From Caulobacter sp. NIBR1757 (GTDB lineage Bacteria > Pseudomonadota > Alphaproteobacteria > Caulobacterales > Caulobacteraceae): 64,000 bases of DNA. The DNA lies in assembly GCF_027912495.1 (NCBI RefSeq), contig NZ_CP115463.1, positions 3,174,501 to 3,238,500 on the forward strand. Reading direction: 5' to 3'. Below, piece by piece: positions 19,682 through 25,827 of this stretch (position 1 is the stretch's first letter; every line of letters starts with the position of its first letter). Below the pieces are notes generated by a model. That model made no database searches. It worked only from the letters and a program-made list of their open reading frames with translations, and was not told the origin of the DNA. Both the position numbers and the translations under genes were made by a program.

Positions 19682-20394
19682 AGCTTCAGCAGGGCGCGCA
19701 GCTTCTCCTTGGCCAGTTGGCGGCGCTTGCGCACCAGCTCACGGCTGATGTTCAGGTGGAGGGCGATGTCGTCGTCCGACCAGTCGTCCAGGTACAGCCG
19801 CAGGGGATCGACAAGGCTGTCCGGCAGCATGGCCAGGGCCTGACGCCAGGCGCCCTGCAGCTGGGCCTGCGACAGCGCCTCCTCTGGCGAAGGCTCGGCC
19901 TTGACCAGGCCCGGGGCGGCGGTCGGAGGCGTGTCGGCGACATCGCCCTCGATCGGGGCCTGGGTGGCCTTCTGGCGGTACTGATCCATGCAGGCGTTGT
20001 GGAGAATCCGCACCAGCCAGGCGCCGGGGTTCTGGACCGGCTGGCGCATGAAGGCCTGGGCGGCGCGCAGCATGGTGTTGCTGAGCGCGTCCTCGGCGTC
20101 GGCGCGATTGCCGCCGGACAGCCGCAGGCTGCGCAGCCGCAGGGCATCCTGATGCGCCAGCCAGATGGCCCAGAAACTGTCGAGCGTCGGCTGTCGGTCG
20201 AGCGCCCGGGCGATGACCCCGGCCGGGGTCAGGCGACCTCCGGCCAGGATCTCCACCGCCGAGGGGGCGCGGCGGCGGACCATCCGCGCCATGGGCGGCG
20301 CGGCGGTCTGCACGGGCGGGGCCGGGACGGGCGGCGGCGGGGCGTCGCTCTCCAGCTCCTCGCTGGGGACTGGAAAGAGCCGCACGACGTTCAT
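19678..20394 (-). CDS. Sigma-70-family (ECF-like) factor at the R-body locus
   Basis: A 238-residue protein with a Pro-rich N-terminal tail (~1-50), a region-2-like segment (ADAEDALSNTMLRAAQAF; NPGAWLVRILHNACMDQY) and a C-terminal region-4 helix-turn-helix (DDDIALHLNISRELVRKRRQ). The N-terminal ~90 residues are longer than in a standard ECF factor. It lies on the same strand as, and 206 bp downstream of, the reb gene cluster, with no anti-sigma gene beside it. A role in transcribing the reb genes is inferred from position only. Confidence 0.82.
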   Translation of the reverse strand: MNVVRLFPVPSEELESDAPPPPVPAPPVQTAAPPMARMVRRRAPSAVEILAGGRLTPAGVIARALDRQPTLDSFWAIWLAHQDALRLRSLRLSGGNRADAEDALSNTMLRAAQAFMRQPVQNPGAWLVRILHNACMDQYRQKATQAPIEGDVADTPPTAAPGLVKAEPSPEEALSQAQLQGAWRQALAMLPDSLVDPLRLYLDDWSDDDIALHLNISRELVRKRRQLAKEKLRALLKL

Positions 20395-20430
20395 TCGCCA
20401 TCACCCCCGTCTGCCACCGGGGAGCGGGTC

Positions 20431-20448
20431 CCACGTATGGTCCACGTA
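20431..20448. promoter_or_regulatory. Direct repeat CCACGTA x2 upstream of the sigma gene
   Basis: CCACGTA at 20431-20437 and again at 20442-20448, 11 bp apart (one helical turn), 37-54 bp before the sigma-factor ATG. The spacing suggests an operator for a protein binding one face of the helix; the regulator is unknown. The rest of the 206-bp gap to the last reb-cluster gene has no clear promoter. Confidence 0.35.
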
Positions 20449-20600
20449 CGAGTCGACAGGCGACAGCGGGCAGCCGTGAGGTCACGCGCGCTCAGCGCGA
20501 CCCCGGACAACTTCGCGATAAGATTGTATCGCCCTCGACACTTCCTTGACGGGAAAGTTAGGAATTTGTGAATGCCGCAGGTTGAAATAGTCCGCCGGGA

Positions 20601-20933
20601 CTAGGTTTCGCTGGTCAAAACCCCAGCCGCCGCTTGGTCCGCGGCGGCTTTTTCAGCTTGGCTCTGCGTCATCATGGCGCGGACTGCCAGTTCAAGTTGT
20701 CTGGTTACTTCACGGGCGATGATCCGCTGAAGCAACTCAACGATCTCGGCGCTGACAGCGGCCGAGGGCCCGAGCGCGGCGCGCCGCATATGCTCGGGCA
20801 TGGCCGCCAGGCGCTGGTCCTCGACGGCTTTTTTCAGGGCTTCGCGCTGTTCGGCGAAACCATCGACGATCTGCTCCTTCTGGGAGGAGACGGCGTCGTA
20901 CAGATGGGTCGCCTGGGCGTTGGGGCCGCTCAC
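20601..20933 (-). CDS. R-body locus protein of unknown family (110 aa)
   Basis: A small, mostly helical, Gln/Ala/Glu-rich protein without signal peptide or membrane segment. Amphipathic helices run through residues 15-45 (KEQIVDGFAEQREALKKAVE) and 60-98. It is the last gene of the reb cluster, and its start overlaps the preceding stop by 4 bp (ATGA), so it is translationally coupled. It lacks the RebB motif. It could be an assembly factor or scaffold; I recognise no family. Confidence 0.7.
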   Translation of the reverse strand: MSGPNAQATHLYDAVSSQKEQIVDGFAEQREALKKAVEDQRLAAMPEHMRRAALGPSAAVSAEIVELLQRIIAREVTRQLELAVRAMMTQSQAEKAAADQAAAGVLTSET

Positions 20934-21268
20934 GGCTCAGGCTCCGCGTTCCCGCCCGGTTTCGCCTTGGGCTCATGTCCGGGCATGCCGTCCTGCGGCG
21001 TGACGCCAAGCGCCCGGTTCAGTTGCGCCTGCAGCTGGGCGATCATGGCGGCGGTGGAGCGCTGCACCGGACTGTCCGGAGGCAGCTTGTCCTTCGTCGC
21101 CTCTTCCATCCGCTGGGCGGCGATGACGAACATCTCGCTGATCAGGGTCGCGGCGGCGGCCATCATGGCCGTGGACGCCGTGCCGATGGCCGCCTTCTCC
21201 TCCGCTACGACAGGATCCTCGGGGGGAGGAGGAGGCGGTGGCGGCGATGTCCGGGCAGACGCAGGCAT
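20930..21268 (-). CDS. R-body locus protein with polyproline N-terminus (112 aa)
   Basis: Begins with an uninterrupted eight-proline stretch (residues 9-16), followed by an Ala/Met-rich amphipathic helix (STAMMAAAATLISEMFVIAA) and a charged Pro-rich tail. The Ala/Ser-rich helix is reminiscent of RebB cores, but the NITDAVTQ-type N-terminal motif is absent. It is coupled to the next gene by a 4-bp overlap and starts 3 bp after the preceding stop. It is presumably an R-body accessory or minor structural protein; the assignment rests on context. Confidence 0.7.
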   Translation of the reverse strand: MPASARTSPPPPPPPPEDPVVAEEKAAIGTASTAMMAAAATLISEMFVIAAQRMEEATKDKLPPDSPVQRSTAAMIAQLQAQLNRALGVTPQDGMPGHEPKAKPGGNAEPEP

Positions 21269-21271
21269 GGC

Positions 21272-21595
21272 TCAGTCGTCGTCTTCTTCGACGATGGTGA
21301 CGTCCGCGACCTTGTAGTCGCTGATGGTCTTGAGCATGTCGGTGGCGTCGTTGGCGATCGTCACACCCAGCGCACCCCACGGATTGTCCCGGCGCGAGGG
21401 GCTCTGCATGCTGGTTGCCAGGTTGCGGACGGCCACCACGGCCTTCCACAGCGCGCCGACCTGCTCGTGGTCGGTCAACCGCCGGTCGCGGTGACCGGTC
21501 AGTTCGTCGGTCTCCCAGCGCGTCTCGCACTCCACGGTCAGGGCCTCGTCGACGACGGCCTCGGCCTCGCCATAAATTCCACGGGAACGGGTCAT
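21272..21595 (-). CDS. R-body locus hypothetical protein (107 aa)
   Basis: A soluble, acidic 107-residue protein ending in EEDDD. It has mixed charge, no RebB motif, no signal peptide and no membrane segment. The central part (ALWKAVVAVRNLATSMQSPS) is probably helical. It sits in the middle of the reb operon with a 21-bp gap to the RebB gene upstream and a 3-bp gap to the gene downstream. No family is recognised. Confidence 0.68.
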   Translation of the reverse strand: MTRSRGIYGEAEAVVDEALTVECETRWETDELTGHRDRRLTDHEQVGALWKAVVAVRNLATSMQSPSRRDNPWGALGVTIANDATDMLKTISDYKVADVTIVEEDDD

Positions 21596-21616
21596 CTGCG
21601 GTCTCCTTGATTGGGG

Positions 21617-21997
21617 TCAGGCACGCGGAAAAGTCTTCAGGGACAGGGTGACGGATTCAGCCGCCACGGCCGCGGCGATCGGCGCCGCGAAGGAACTGAC
21701 CAGGCCCAGCGCATAGGCGACCAGGGCGCCCTCCGTCGGGGTTCCGGCCAGGATCATCGCCATCGCCTTGCCCTGCACGGCGGTGCTGATCGACAGCATG
21801 TTGCGCTGGTAGTCGGCGGCGTCCTGCACCGAGATGGCGGCCGCCTGGGCCGCCTTGTCATAGGAGATGGCGACGCCGGCCGAGATGCGGGTGTCGGCGA
21901 CCGTGCTCTGGGTCCCCAGATCCGCGAAGCCGAGCGCGAACTCGGTGGAGGTGGTGACCGCATCGACGATCTGGGGATTGACGGCGTCATCGGCCAT
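21617..21997 (-). CDS. rebB: RebB-family R-body protein, divergent long form (126 aa)
   Basis: The N-terminus VNPQIVDAVTTSTEFALGFA carries the RebB signature (VN-x-x-I-x-DAVT). It is followed by an Ala/Gln-rich helical core (ISYDKAAQAAAISVQDAADY) and a hydrophobic Gly/Ala-rich C-terminal stretch (LGLVSSFAAPIAAAVAAES) that the other copies lack. RebB proteins polymerise into the coiled proteinaceous ribbon of R-bodies. At 126 residues it is the longest of the clear RebB copies here. It may be a specialised subunit rather than the main building block. Confidence 0.82.
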   Translation of the reverse strand: MADDAVNPQIVDAVTTSTEFALGFADLGTQSTVADTRISAGVAISYDKAAQAAAISVQDAADYQRNMLSISTAVQGKAMAMILAGTPTEGALVAYALGLVSSFAAPIAAAVAAESVTLSLKTFPRA

Positions 21998-22027
21998 GGC
22001 GGCGGCCTCCTGGGCTCAAACGGGCGG

Positions 22028-22264
22028 TCATGGCTTCTGCACCGCGTTCATGATCATGGTGACGGCGCTGGAGGTGACGGCGTTGCCGATCTGCTGCAGC
22101 CCCCCTTGCGCCTGCTGGGCGTTCTGCATGGCCAGCGAGATGGAATGGGCCATGCTCTGGTAGACCAGGGCCATCGACTGGGCCGGGGCTTCGCCCAGCA
22201 CCTTGACGTTGGTCTGGGTGACCGCATCGGTGACCTGGCCGTTGACGGGCGTGTCCAGTGCCAT
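22028..22264 (-). CDS. rebB: RebB-family R-body protein, short form (78 aa)
   Basis: TPVNGQVTDAVTQTNVKVLG is the full RebB N-terminal signature. A short helical core (SMALVYQSMAHSISLAMQNA) follows. The ~30-residue C-terminal extension of the 107-112-residue copies is missing, so it belongs to a short class with the copy at 22627-22857. The ribbon-forming function is known for the family, not shown here. Confidence 0.9.
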   Translation of the reverse strand: MALDTPVNGQVTDAVTQTNVKVLGEAPAQSMALVYQSMAHSISLAMQNAQQAQGGLQQIGNAVTSSAVTMIMNAVQKP

Positions 22265-22282
22265 TGTTCAGTCCCCCTCGGT

Positions 22283-22606
22283 CTAGAGATTCAAGAGCTT
22301 GGCGGCGACCAGCAGCGTCAGCAGCTGGACGGCGGGGTCGGGTTTGGCGGGACGGCTGGCGACGGCGGCGACAGTCGCCGCGCCGGAGCCGTAGATCTGC
22401 ATCACCCCCTGGTTCGTCGCGGCCTGGGCGCAGATCGAAGCCTGCATCTGGGCCTGGACCGTGTTCTGGAAGACGATCGACATCGAGTGGGCCGCACTCT
22501 GGTAGATCGAACCCATCGCAATGGCCGGAGCCGCCGCGAGGACGCCGACACCGGTCTGCGTCACCGCATCGGTGATCCTGCTGTTGACGAGGGTGGGGTA
22601 AGCCAT
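22283..22606 (-). CDS. rebB: RebB-family R-body protein (107 aa)
   Basis: Signature TLVNSRITDAVTQTGVGVLA and core AIAMGSIYQSAAHSMSIVFQ, then a C-terminal tail ending LLTLLVAAKLLNL. It belongs to the long class with the three tandem copies at 23.8-24.9 kb but is clearly diverged from them. The core is hydrophobic and small-residue-rich, as expected of a self-assembling ribbon subunit. Confidence 0.9.
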   Translation of the reverse strand: MAYPTLVNSRITDAVTQTGVGVLAAAPAIAMGSIYQSAAHSMSIVFQNTVQAQMQASICAQAATNQGVMQIYGSGAATVAAVASRPAKPDPAVQLLTLLVAAKLLNL

Positions 22607-22626
22607 CGGGTCCTTCCGTTTCCCGC

Positions 22627-22857
22627 CTATGGGACGGGGATGTTCATGATCTGGGTGATCAACCCGCCGACCGCGGCGTTGTTGATCTGCTGCATCCCGC
22701 CCTGGGTCTGGGCGGCGTTCTCGACTTCCAGGGCGGTGCCATGGGCGACCGCCTGGACCGACATGGACACCGCCTCGGCCGGGCCTTCGCCCAGCACCTT
22801 GACGTTGGTCTGGGTGACCGCGTCGGTGATCTGCGGATTGACTGTGCCGTCGGCCAT
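22627..22857 (-). CDS. rebB: RebB-family R-body protein, short form (76 aa)
   Basis: Signature TVNPQITDAVTQTNVKVLGE and core AVSMSVQAVAHGTALEVENA, ending ITQIMNIPVP. Same length class as the 78-residue copy. The N-terminus (MADGTVNPQI) is close to that of the 126-residue copy, so the short and long variants in this part of the operon probably share an origin. Confidence 0.9.
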   Translation of the reverse strand: MADGTVNPQITDAVTQTNVKVLGEGPAEAVSMSVQAVAHGTALEVENAAQTQGGMQQINNAAVGGLITQIMNIPVP

Positions 22858-22867
22858 GGCGCGCTCC

Positions 22868-23167
22868 TTACGTCACCACCGGCGCGCCGGGCGGCAGCGC
22901 ATTGGCGCCGGCGACGTAGCCGGCGGTGGCGGCGGCCGCCACCGGCTGGTCCCGCCGCAGGCTGATCAGGCAGTCGGTCAGGGCCGACAGCTGCACCGTC
23001 GCCAGGGCGGCATGGGTCTGCTGGGCCGTTTTCAACCCCGCCCCGAACGCTTCCGCCGAATGCAGAAGGGTCAGGACGCCGGCGTTGCCGACCGAGGCGC
23101 CGCAGAGCAGCGACACCAGCCCGAGCACCTCGTCGTAGGTCTTCCGCGCCTGTCTCTTGCTAGCCAT
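22868..23167 (-). CDS. R-body locus protein with weak RebB-like core (99 aa)
   Basis: A 99-residue protein with a basic N-terminus (MASKRQARKTYDEV), then an Ala/Gly/Leu-rich helical part (VLTLLHSAEAFGAGLKTAQQ). That part can be laid over the RebB core by its small residues and Gln pair. The N-terminal TDAVTQ signature is absent. It overlaps the end of the preceding gene by 8 bp. It is either a very diverged Reb subunit or an accessory protein; the similarity is by eye only. Confidence 0.65.
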   Translation of the reverse strand: MASKRQARKTYDEVLGLVSLLCGASVGNAGVLTLLHSAEAFGAGLKTAQQTHAALATVQLSALTDCLISLRRDQPVAAAATAGYVAGANALPPGAPVVT

Positions 23168-23693
23168 TGGGATGGTCCATTCGCGAGGCGACTGAGAATT
23201 CGGGCATCGGCACCAGGTCGTCCTGCTTGCCCAGCAGGACCTGGACGCAGTTCATGGTGGTCACCATGCCGACGATGTTGCCCATCTGCTGGTTGGCGAC
23301 GGCGTTGTAGTACATCAGGCTGTTGGCCTGGTTGGCCGAGACCATGCTCTGCATGCCGGCGAAGCTGGGACCCGTGGCGATGGTCGCCAGCATGGTCTCG
23401 GCGACCGCGCCCGCCATGTTGGCGGTTTGCGGATCGCGGCACATCTCCATGGTCATCCGCATGTAGTCTTCGAAATTCTCGAAGCGGCCGAACGGCCCGC
23501 GGTCCCAACGGGTCTTGTCGCGATTTTTCCGACGTTTGCGGCGGCGTTTCTTGTCTCCGCCATCGGGATCCCGCGGCAGCGGGTCGCGATCGCGTTCGAA
23601 GGCGCTGGCCTCCAACCGGTCCTGGTCGGCGGCGGCCCGTTGAGATCTGTCCTTGCGGTCAATCCTGTCTCTTGGCTTGTCGTCGTCGGCCAT
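23160..23693 (-). CDS. RebB-like core with charged N-terminal extension (177 aa)
   Basis: The first ~80 residues are extremely charged and disordered (KKRRRKRRKNRDK; many DRD/RDP). The C-terminal half can be aligned without gaps to the RebB core: the Pro-to-Asn-Ala distance is 21 residues in both, with LMYYNAVANQQM here against ILYENAASSQQQL in RebB. The usual N-terminal signature is replaced by the charged region. It could cap the ribbon, nucleate it, or bind nucleic acid or membrane; that is inference. It overlaps the next gene by 8 bp. Confidence 0.72.
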   Translation of the reverse strand: MADDDKPRDRIDRKDRSQRAAADQDRLEASAFERDRDPLPRDPDGGDKKRRRKRRKNRDKTRWDRGPFGRFENFEDYMRMTMEMCRDPQTANMAGAVAETMLATIATGPSFAGMQSMVSANQANSLMYYNAVANQQMGNIVGMVTTMNCVQVLLGKQDDLVPMPEFSVASRMDHPNG

Positions 23694-23801
23694 GGCCGTT
23701 CTCCGGAAAAAGATGCGGTGGGCGCCAGCACCCGGCCGCGACTGCGCTTGGTCACTTGCGGCGTTCGGCGCCCGCTGGCGGCGCCGGACGCAGCCGTCGG
23801 A

Positions 23802-24125
23802 CTACACCTGGGTGGCGCGCAAGGCGGACAGCAGGGACAGCAGGGTGTCGGGCGTATCGGACTGCCCGATCTTGCTGGCCGCCACGGCGCCGGCCATGGT
23901 GTCGACGCTGTAGATCTGGATGACCCCCTGGTTGGTCGCCGCCTGGCCGGCGATGGCCAGCTGCTGCTGCGAGGAGGCGGCGTTCTCGTAGAGAATGCCG
24001 GTGGAGTGGGCCAGAGACTGATAGATCGCGGCCATGGCCATCGCCGGGGCGTCGCCCAGGACCTTGACGTTGGCCTGGGTGACGGCATCGGTGATCATGC
24101 CGTTGACGGGGGTGGGAAGCGCCAT
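23802..24125 (-). CDS. rebB: RebB-family R-body protein, tandem copy 3 (107 aa)
   Basis: Signature TPVNGMITDAVTQANVKVLG and core LAHSTGILYENAASSQQQLA. It is nearly identical to the copies at 24170-24508 and 24552-24890 but ends differently (ALRATQV instead of the GPATA-type tail). The upstream ribosome-site region matches that of the middle copy. It is the third of a tandem set with start-to-start spacing of 383 bp. Confidence 0.93.
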   Translation of the reverse strand: MALPTPVNGMITDAVTQANVKVLGDAPAMAMAAIYQSLAHSTGILYENAASSQQQLAIAGQAATNQGVIQIYSVDTMAGAVAASKIGQSDTPDTLLSLLSALRATQV

Positions 24126-24169
24126 TTTCTAGATCCTCATCAGGTTGGTGTTGGCCGCGTTCGCTGGTC

Positions 24170-24508
24170 TCAACCGACGGCCGTGGCGGGGCCGACGGCG
24201 CGCAGGGCGCTCAGCAGGGCCAGCATGTTGTCGGGCGTATCCGACTGGGCGATCTTCGAGGTCGCCACGGCGCCAGCCATGGTGTCGACGCTGTAGATCT
24301 GGATGACGCCCTGGTTGGTCGCCGCCTGGGCGGCGATGGCCAGCTGCTGCTGCGAGGAGGCGGCGTTCTCGTAGAGAATACCGGTGGAATGGGCGAGCGA
24401 CTGGTAGATCGCGCCCATGGCCATGGCCGGGGCGTCGCCCAGGACCTTGACGTTGGCCTGGGTGACGGCGTCAGTGATCATGCCGTTGACGGGAGTGGGA
24501 AGCGCCAT
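24170..24508 (-). CDS. rebB: RebB-family R-body protein, tandem copy 2 (112 aa)
   Basis: Same signature and core as the flanking copies; it differs from the first copy at only a handful of residues (for example NGMITD against NGQITD). It ends LRAVGPATAVG. A GATGAGGATCT ribosome-site region precedes the ATG. Near-identity at protein and DNA level indicates recent duplication or gene conversion. Confidence 0.93.
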   Translation of the reverse strand: MALPTPVNGMITDAVTQANVKVLGDAPAMAMGAIYQSLAHSTGILYENAASSQQQLAIAAQAATNQGVIQIYSVDTMAGAVATSKIAQSDTPDNMLALLSALRAVGPATAVG

Positions 24509-24551
24509 GTTCTAGATCCTCATCGGGTTGAAGGGCGGTCGCGGATCAGCC

Positions 24552-24890
24552 TCAGCCGATCGCGGTGGCGGGGCCGACGGCGCGCAGGGCGGACAGCAGG
24601 GCCAGCATGTTGTCGGGCACATCCGACTGGGCGATCTTCGAGGTCGCCACGGCGCCGGCCATGGTGTCGACGCTGTAGATCTGGATGACGCCCTGGTTGG
24701 TCGCCGCTTGGGCGGCGATGGCCAGCTGCTGCTGCGACGAGGTGGCGTTCTCGTAGAGAATGCCCGTCGAATGGGCGAGCGACTGGTAGATCGCGCCCAT
24801 GGCCATGGCCGGGGCGTCGCCGAGCACCTTGACGTTGGCCTGGGTGACGGCGTCGGTGATCTGACCGTTGACCGGGGTCGGGATAGCCAT
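24552..24890 (-). CDS. rebB: RebB-family R-body protein, first gene of the operon (112 aa)
   Basis: Signature TPVNGQITDAVTQANVKVLG and core MAMGAIYQSLAHSTGILYEN. The start is set at 24890 because the signature must be near the N-terminus and AAGGAG lies 7 bp upstream; the open frame extends 37 codons further without family similarity. As promoter-proximal gene with the best ribosome site it is probably the most abundant R-body subunit. R-body ribbons of this family unroll on acidification in Caedibacter. Confidence 0.94.
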   Translation of the reverse strand: MAIPTPVNGQITDAVTQANVKVLGDAPAMAMGAIYQSLAHSTGILYENATSSQQQLAIAAQAATNQGVIQIYSVDTMAGAVATSKIAQSDVPDNMLALLSALRAVGPATAIG

Positions 24891-24987
24891 TGAATTCTCC
24901 TTCGCGTGGCCGCTGGGGCCCATTGGGGATCGAGGCCGGTTGCTGTGGGGATCGCTGGCCCCGATCAAGGCGACCCCACAACCTCGA

Positions 24988-25016
24988 CGGGCGACGTTCA
25001 TAATTGTGAACGCCCG
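24988..25016. promoter_or_regulatory. Inverted repeat in front of the reb operon
   Basis: GTTCATAATTGTGAAC (24996-25011) is palindromic except for one base pair. Outside it, CGGGCG and CGCCCG extend the symmetry with a 2-bp offset. It is 106 bp before the first reb ATG and next to a T-run (25021-25028). It lies in the 391-bp gap shared with the divergent gene at 25282, so one regulator could control both. It is an AT-rich island in GC-rich DNA. Confidence 0.6.
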
Positions 25017-25281
25017 TTAGTTGTTTTTTTGCGCGGGGCCGCCGCGCCTTCACAACCGGCCTGCTCTGCCGTCACCCCTCTGTCCGGCCGGATGTCACCC
25101 CGACGCCTCGCCGCGACGGAGGACCAGCTGCATGTCGCGGTTCAGCAGGTACGTCGCCCTTGTCCTCACGGTGCGGGCGGCGCGCGGCCTATCCGGAAAT
25201 CAGGGTCCTTCCCCTCGCCACGGCCCCGGCTGTCCGGTCGCTCCGGACGGCGGGCCACCCTCCTCAGAAGGAACCAAAACC

Positions 25282-25755
25282 ATGATCATGACCGACGGCG
25301 AATTTCTGGACTTCGTGTACAAATGGGCCTCCGGCAACCTGGTGAACCTCGGCCGGGTCTGGCCGCTGGAAGGCGGCTGGGAAGCCTGGGCCCAGGCCGA
25401 GATCGCGGCCTATATCAACGGCGTCGATCCCACCTATTCGGTCGAGCGCGAGGCCCTGGCCTACGGCGACGGGCGCCGCGCCGACCTGCTGCTGAACAAG
25501 GGCGCCAGCCTGCAGTCGCAGGACTGGATCGTCGTCGAACTGAAGTGCCAGTCGATCCCCAGCGCCCGGACCTTCGTCTCGGGCCTGAACAACGACTACT
25601 ACAAGCTGCAGGAGGTCTCGCCGACCTATACGAAATCCCAGAAGCTGACGCTCGGCATCTTCATCGATGGCGGCACCGAGCAGACGCTCAACCAGCAGGG
25701 TTACAAGACCAGGTCCGTCAACGATGAGGTCGGCCTGGCCTGGTACCGCGTCTAG
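25282..25755 (+). CDS. Putative PD-(D/E)XK-like protein divergent from the reb operon
   Basis: A 157-residue protein with no family I can name. Residues ~65-95 read ADLLLNKGAS...WIVVELKCQ, i.e. an Asp on one strand and an E-x-K on the next, the layout of PD-(D/E)XK nuclease-like folds. Aromatic and charged residues elsewhere suit a globular cytoplasmic domain. The start ATG at 25282 follows an AGAAGGA ribosome site; ATG at 25288 is an alternative. It shares its promoter region with the reb operon, so it may be a cargo, toxin or regulator; that is speculation. Nuclease activity is unproven. Confidence 0.6.
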   Translation: MIMTDGEFLDFVYKWASGNLVNLGRVWPLEGGWEAWAQAEIAAYINGVDPTYSVEREALAYGDGRRADLLLNKGASLQSQDWIVVELKCQSIPSARTFVSGLNNDYYKLQEVSPTYTKSQKLTLGIFIDGGTEQTLNQQGYKTRSVNDEVGLAWYRV

Positions 25756-25827
25756 TCCGGCCGGCGCCGACGTGAGCCAGGCCGCCGCGTTGCCCCGCGG
25801 CCCGGTCGGGCGTAGAGCCGATGGCTC

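Noticed and set aside
20930-21268. Counting the polyproline protein as another RebB
   Set aside because: It has an Ala/Met-rich helix but neither the N-terminal signature nor the spacing of the core; left as an unassigned cluster protein.
23802-24890. Regular ~383-bp periodicity considered as a CRISPR or satellite array
   Set aside because: The unit is a complete coding gene with its own ribosome site; the repeat length and coding content exclude CRISPR.
24996-25011. LexA (SOS) box upstream of the reb operon
   Set aside because: The alphaproteobacterial box is the direct repeat GTTC-N7-GTTC; here the half-sites are inverted (GTTC-N8-GAAC).
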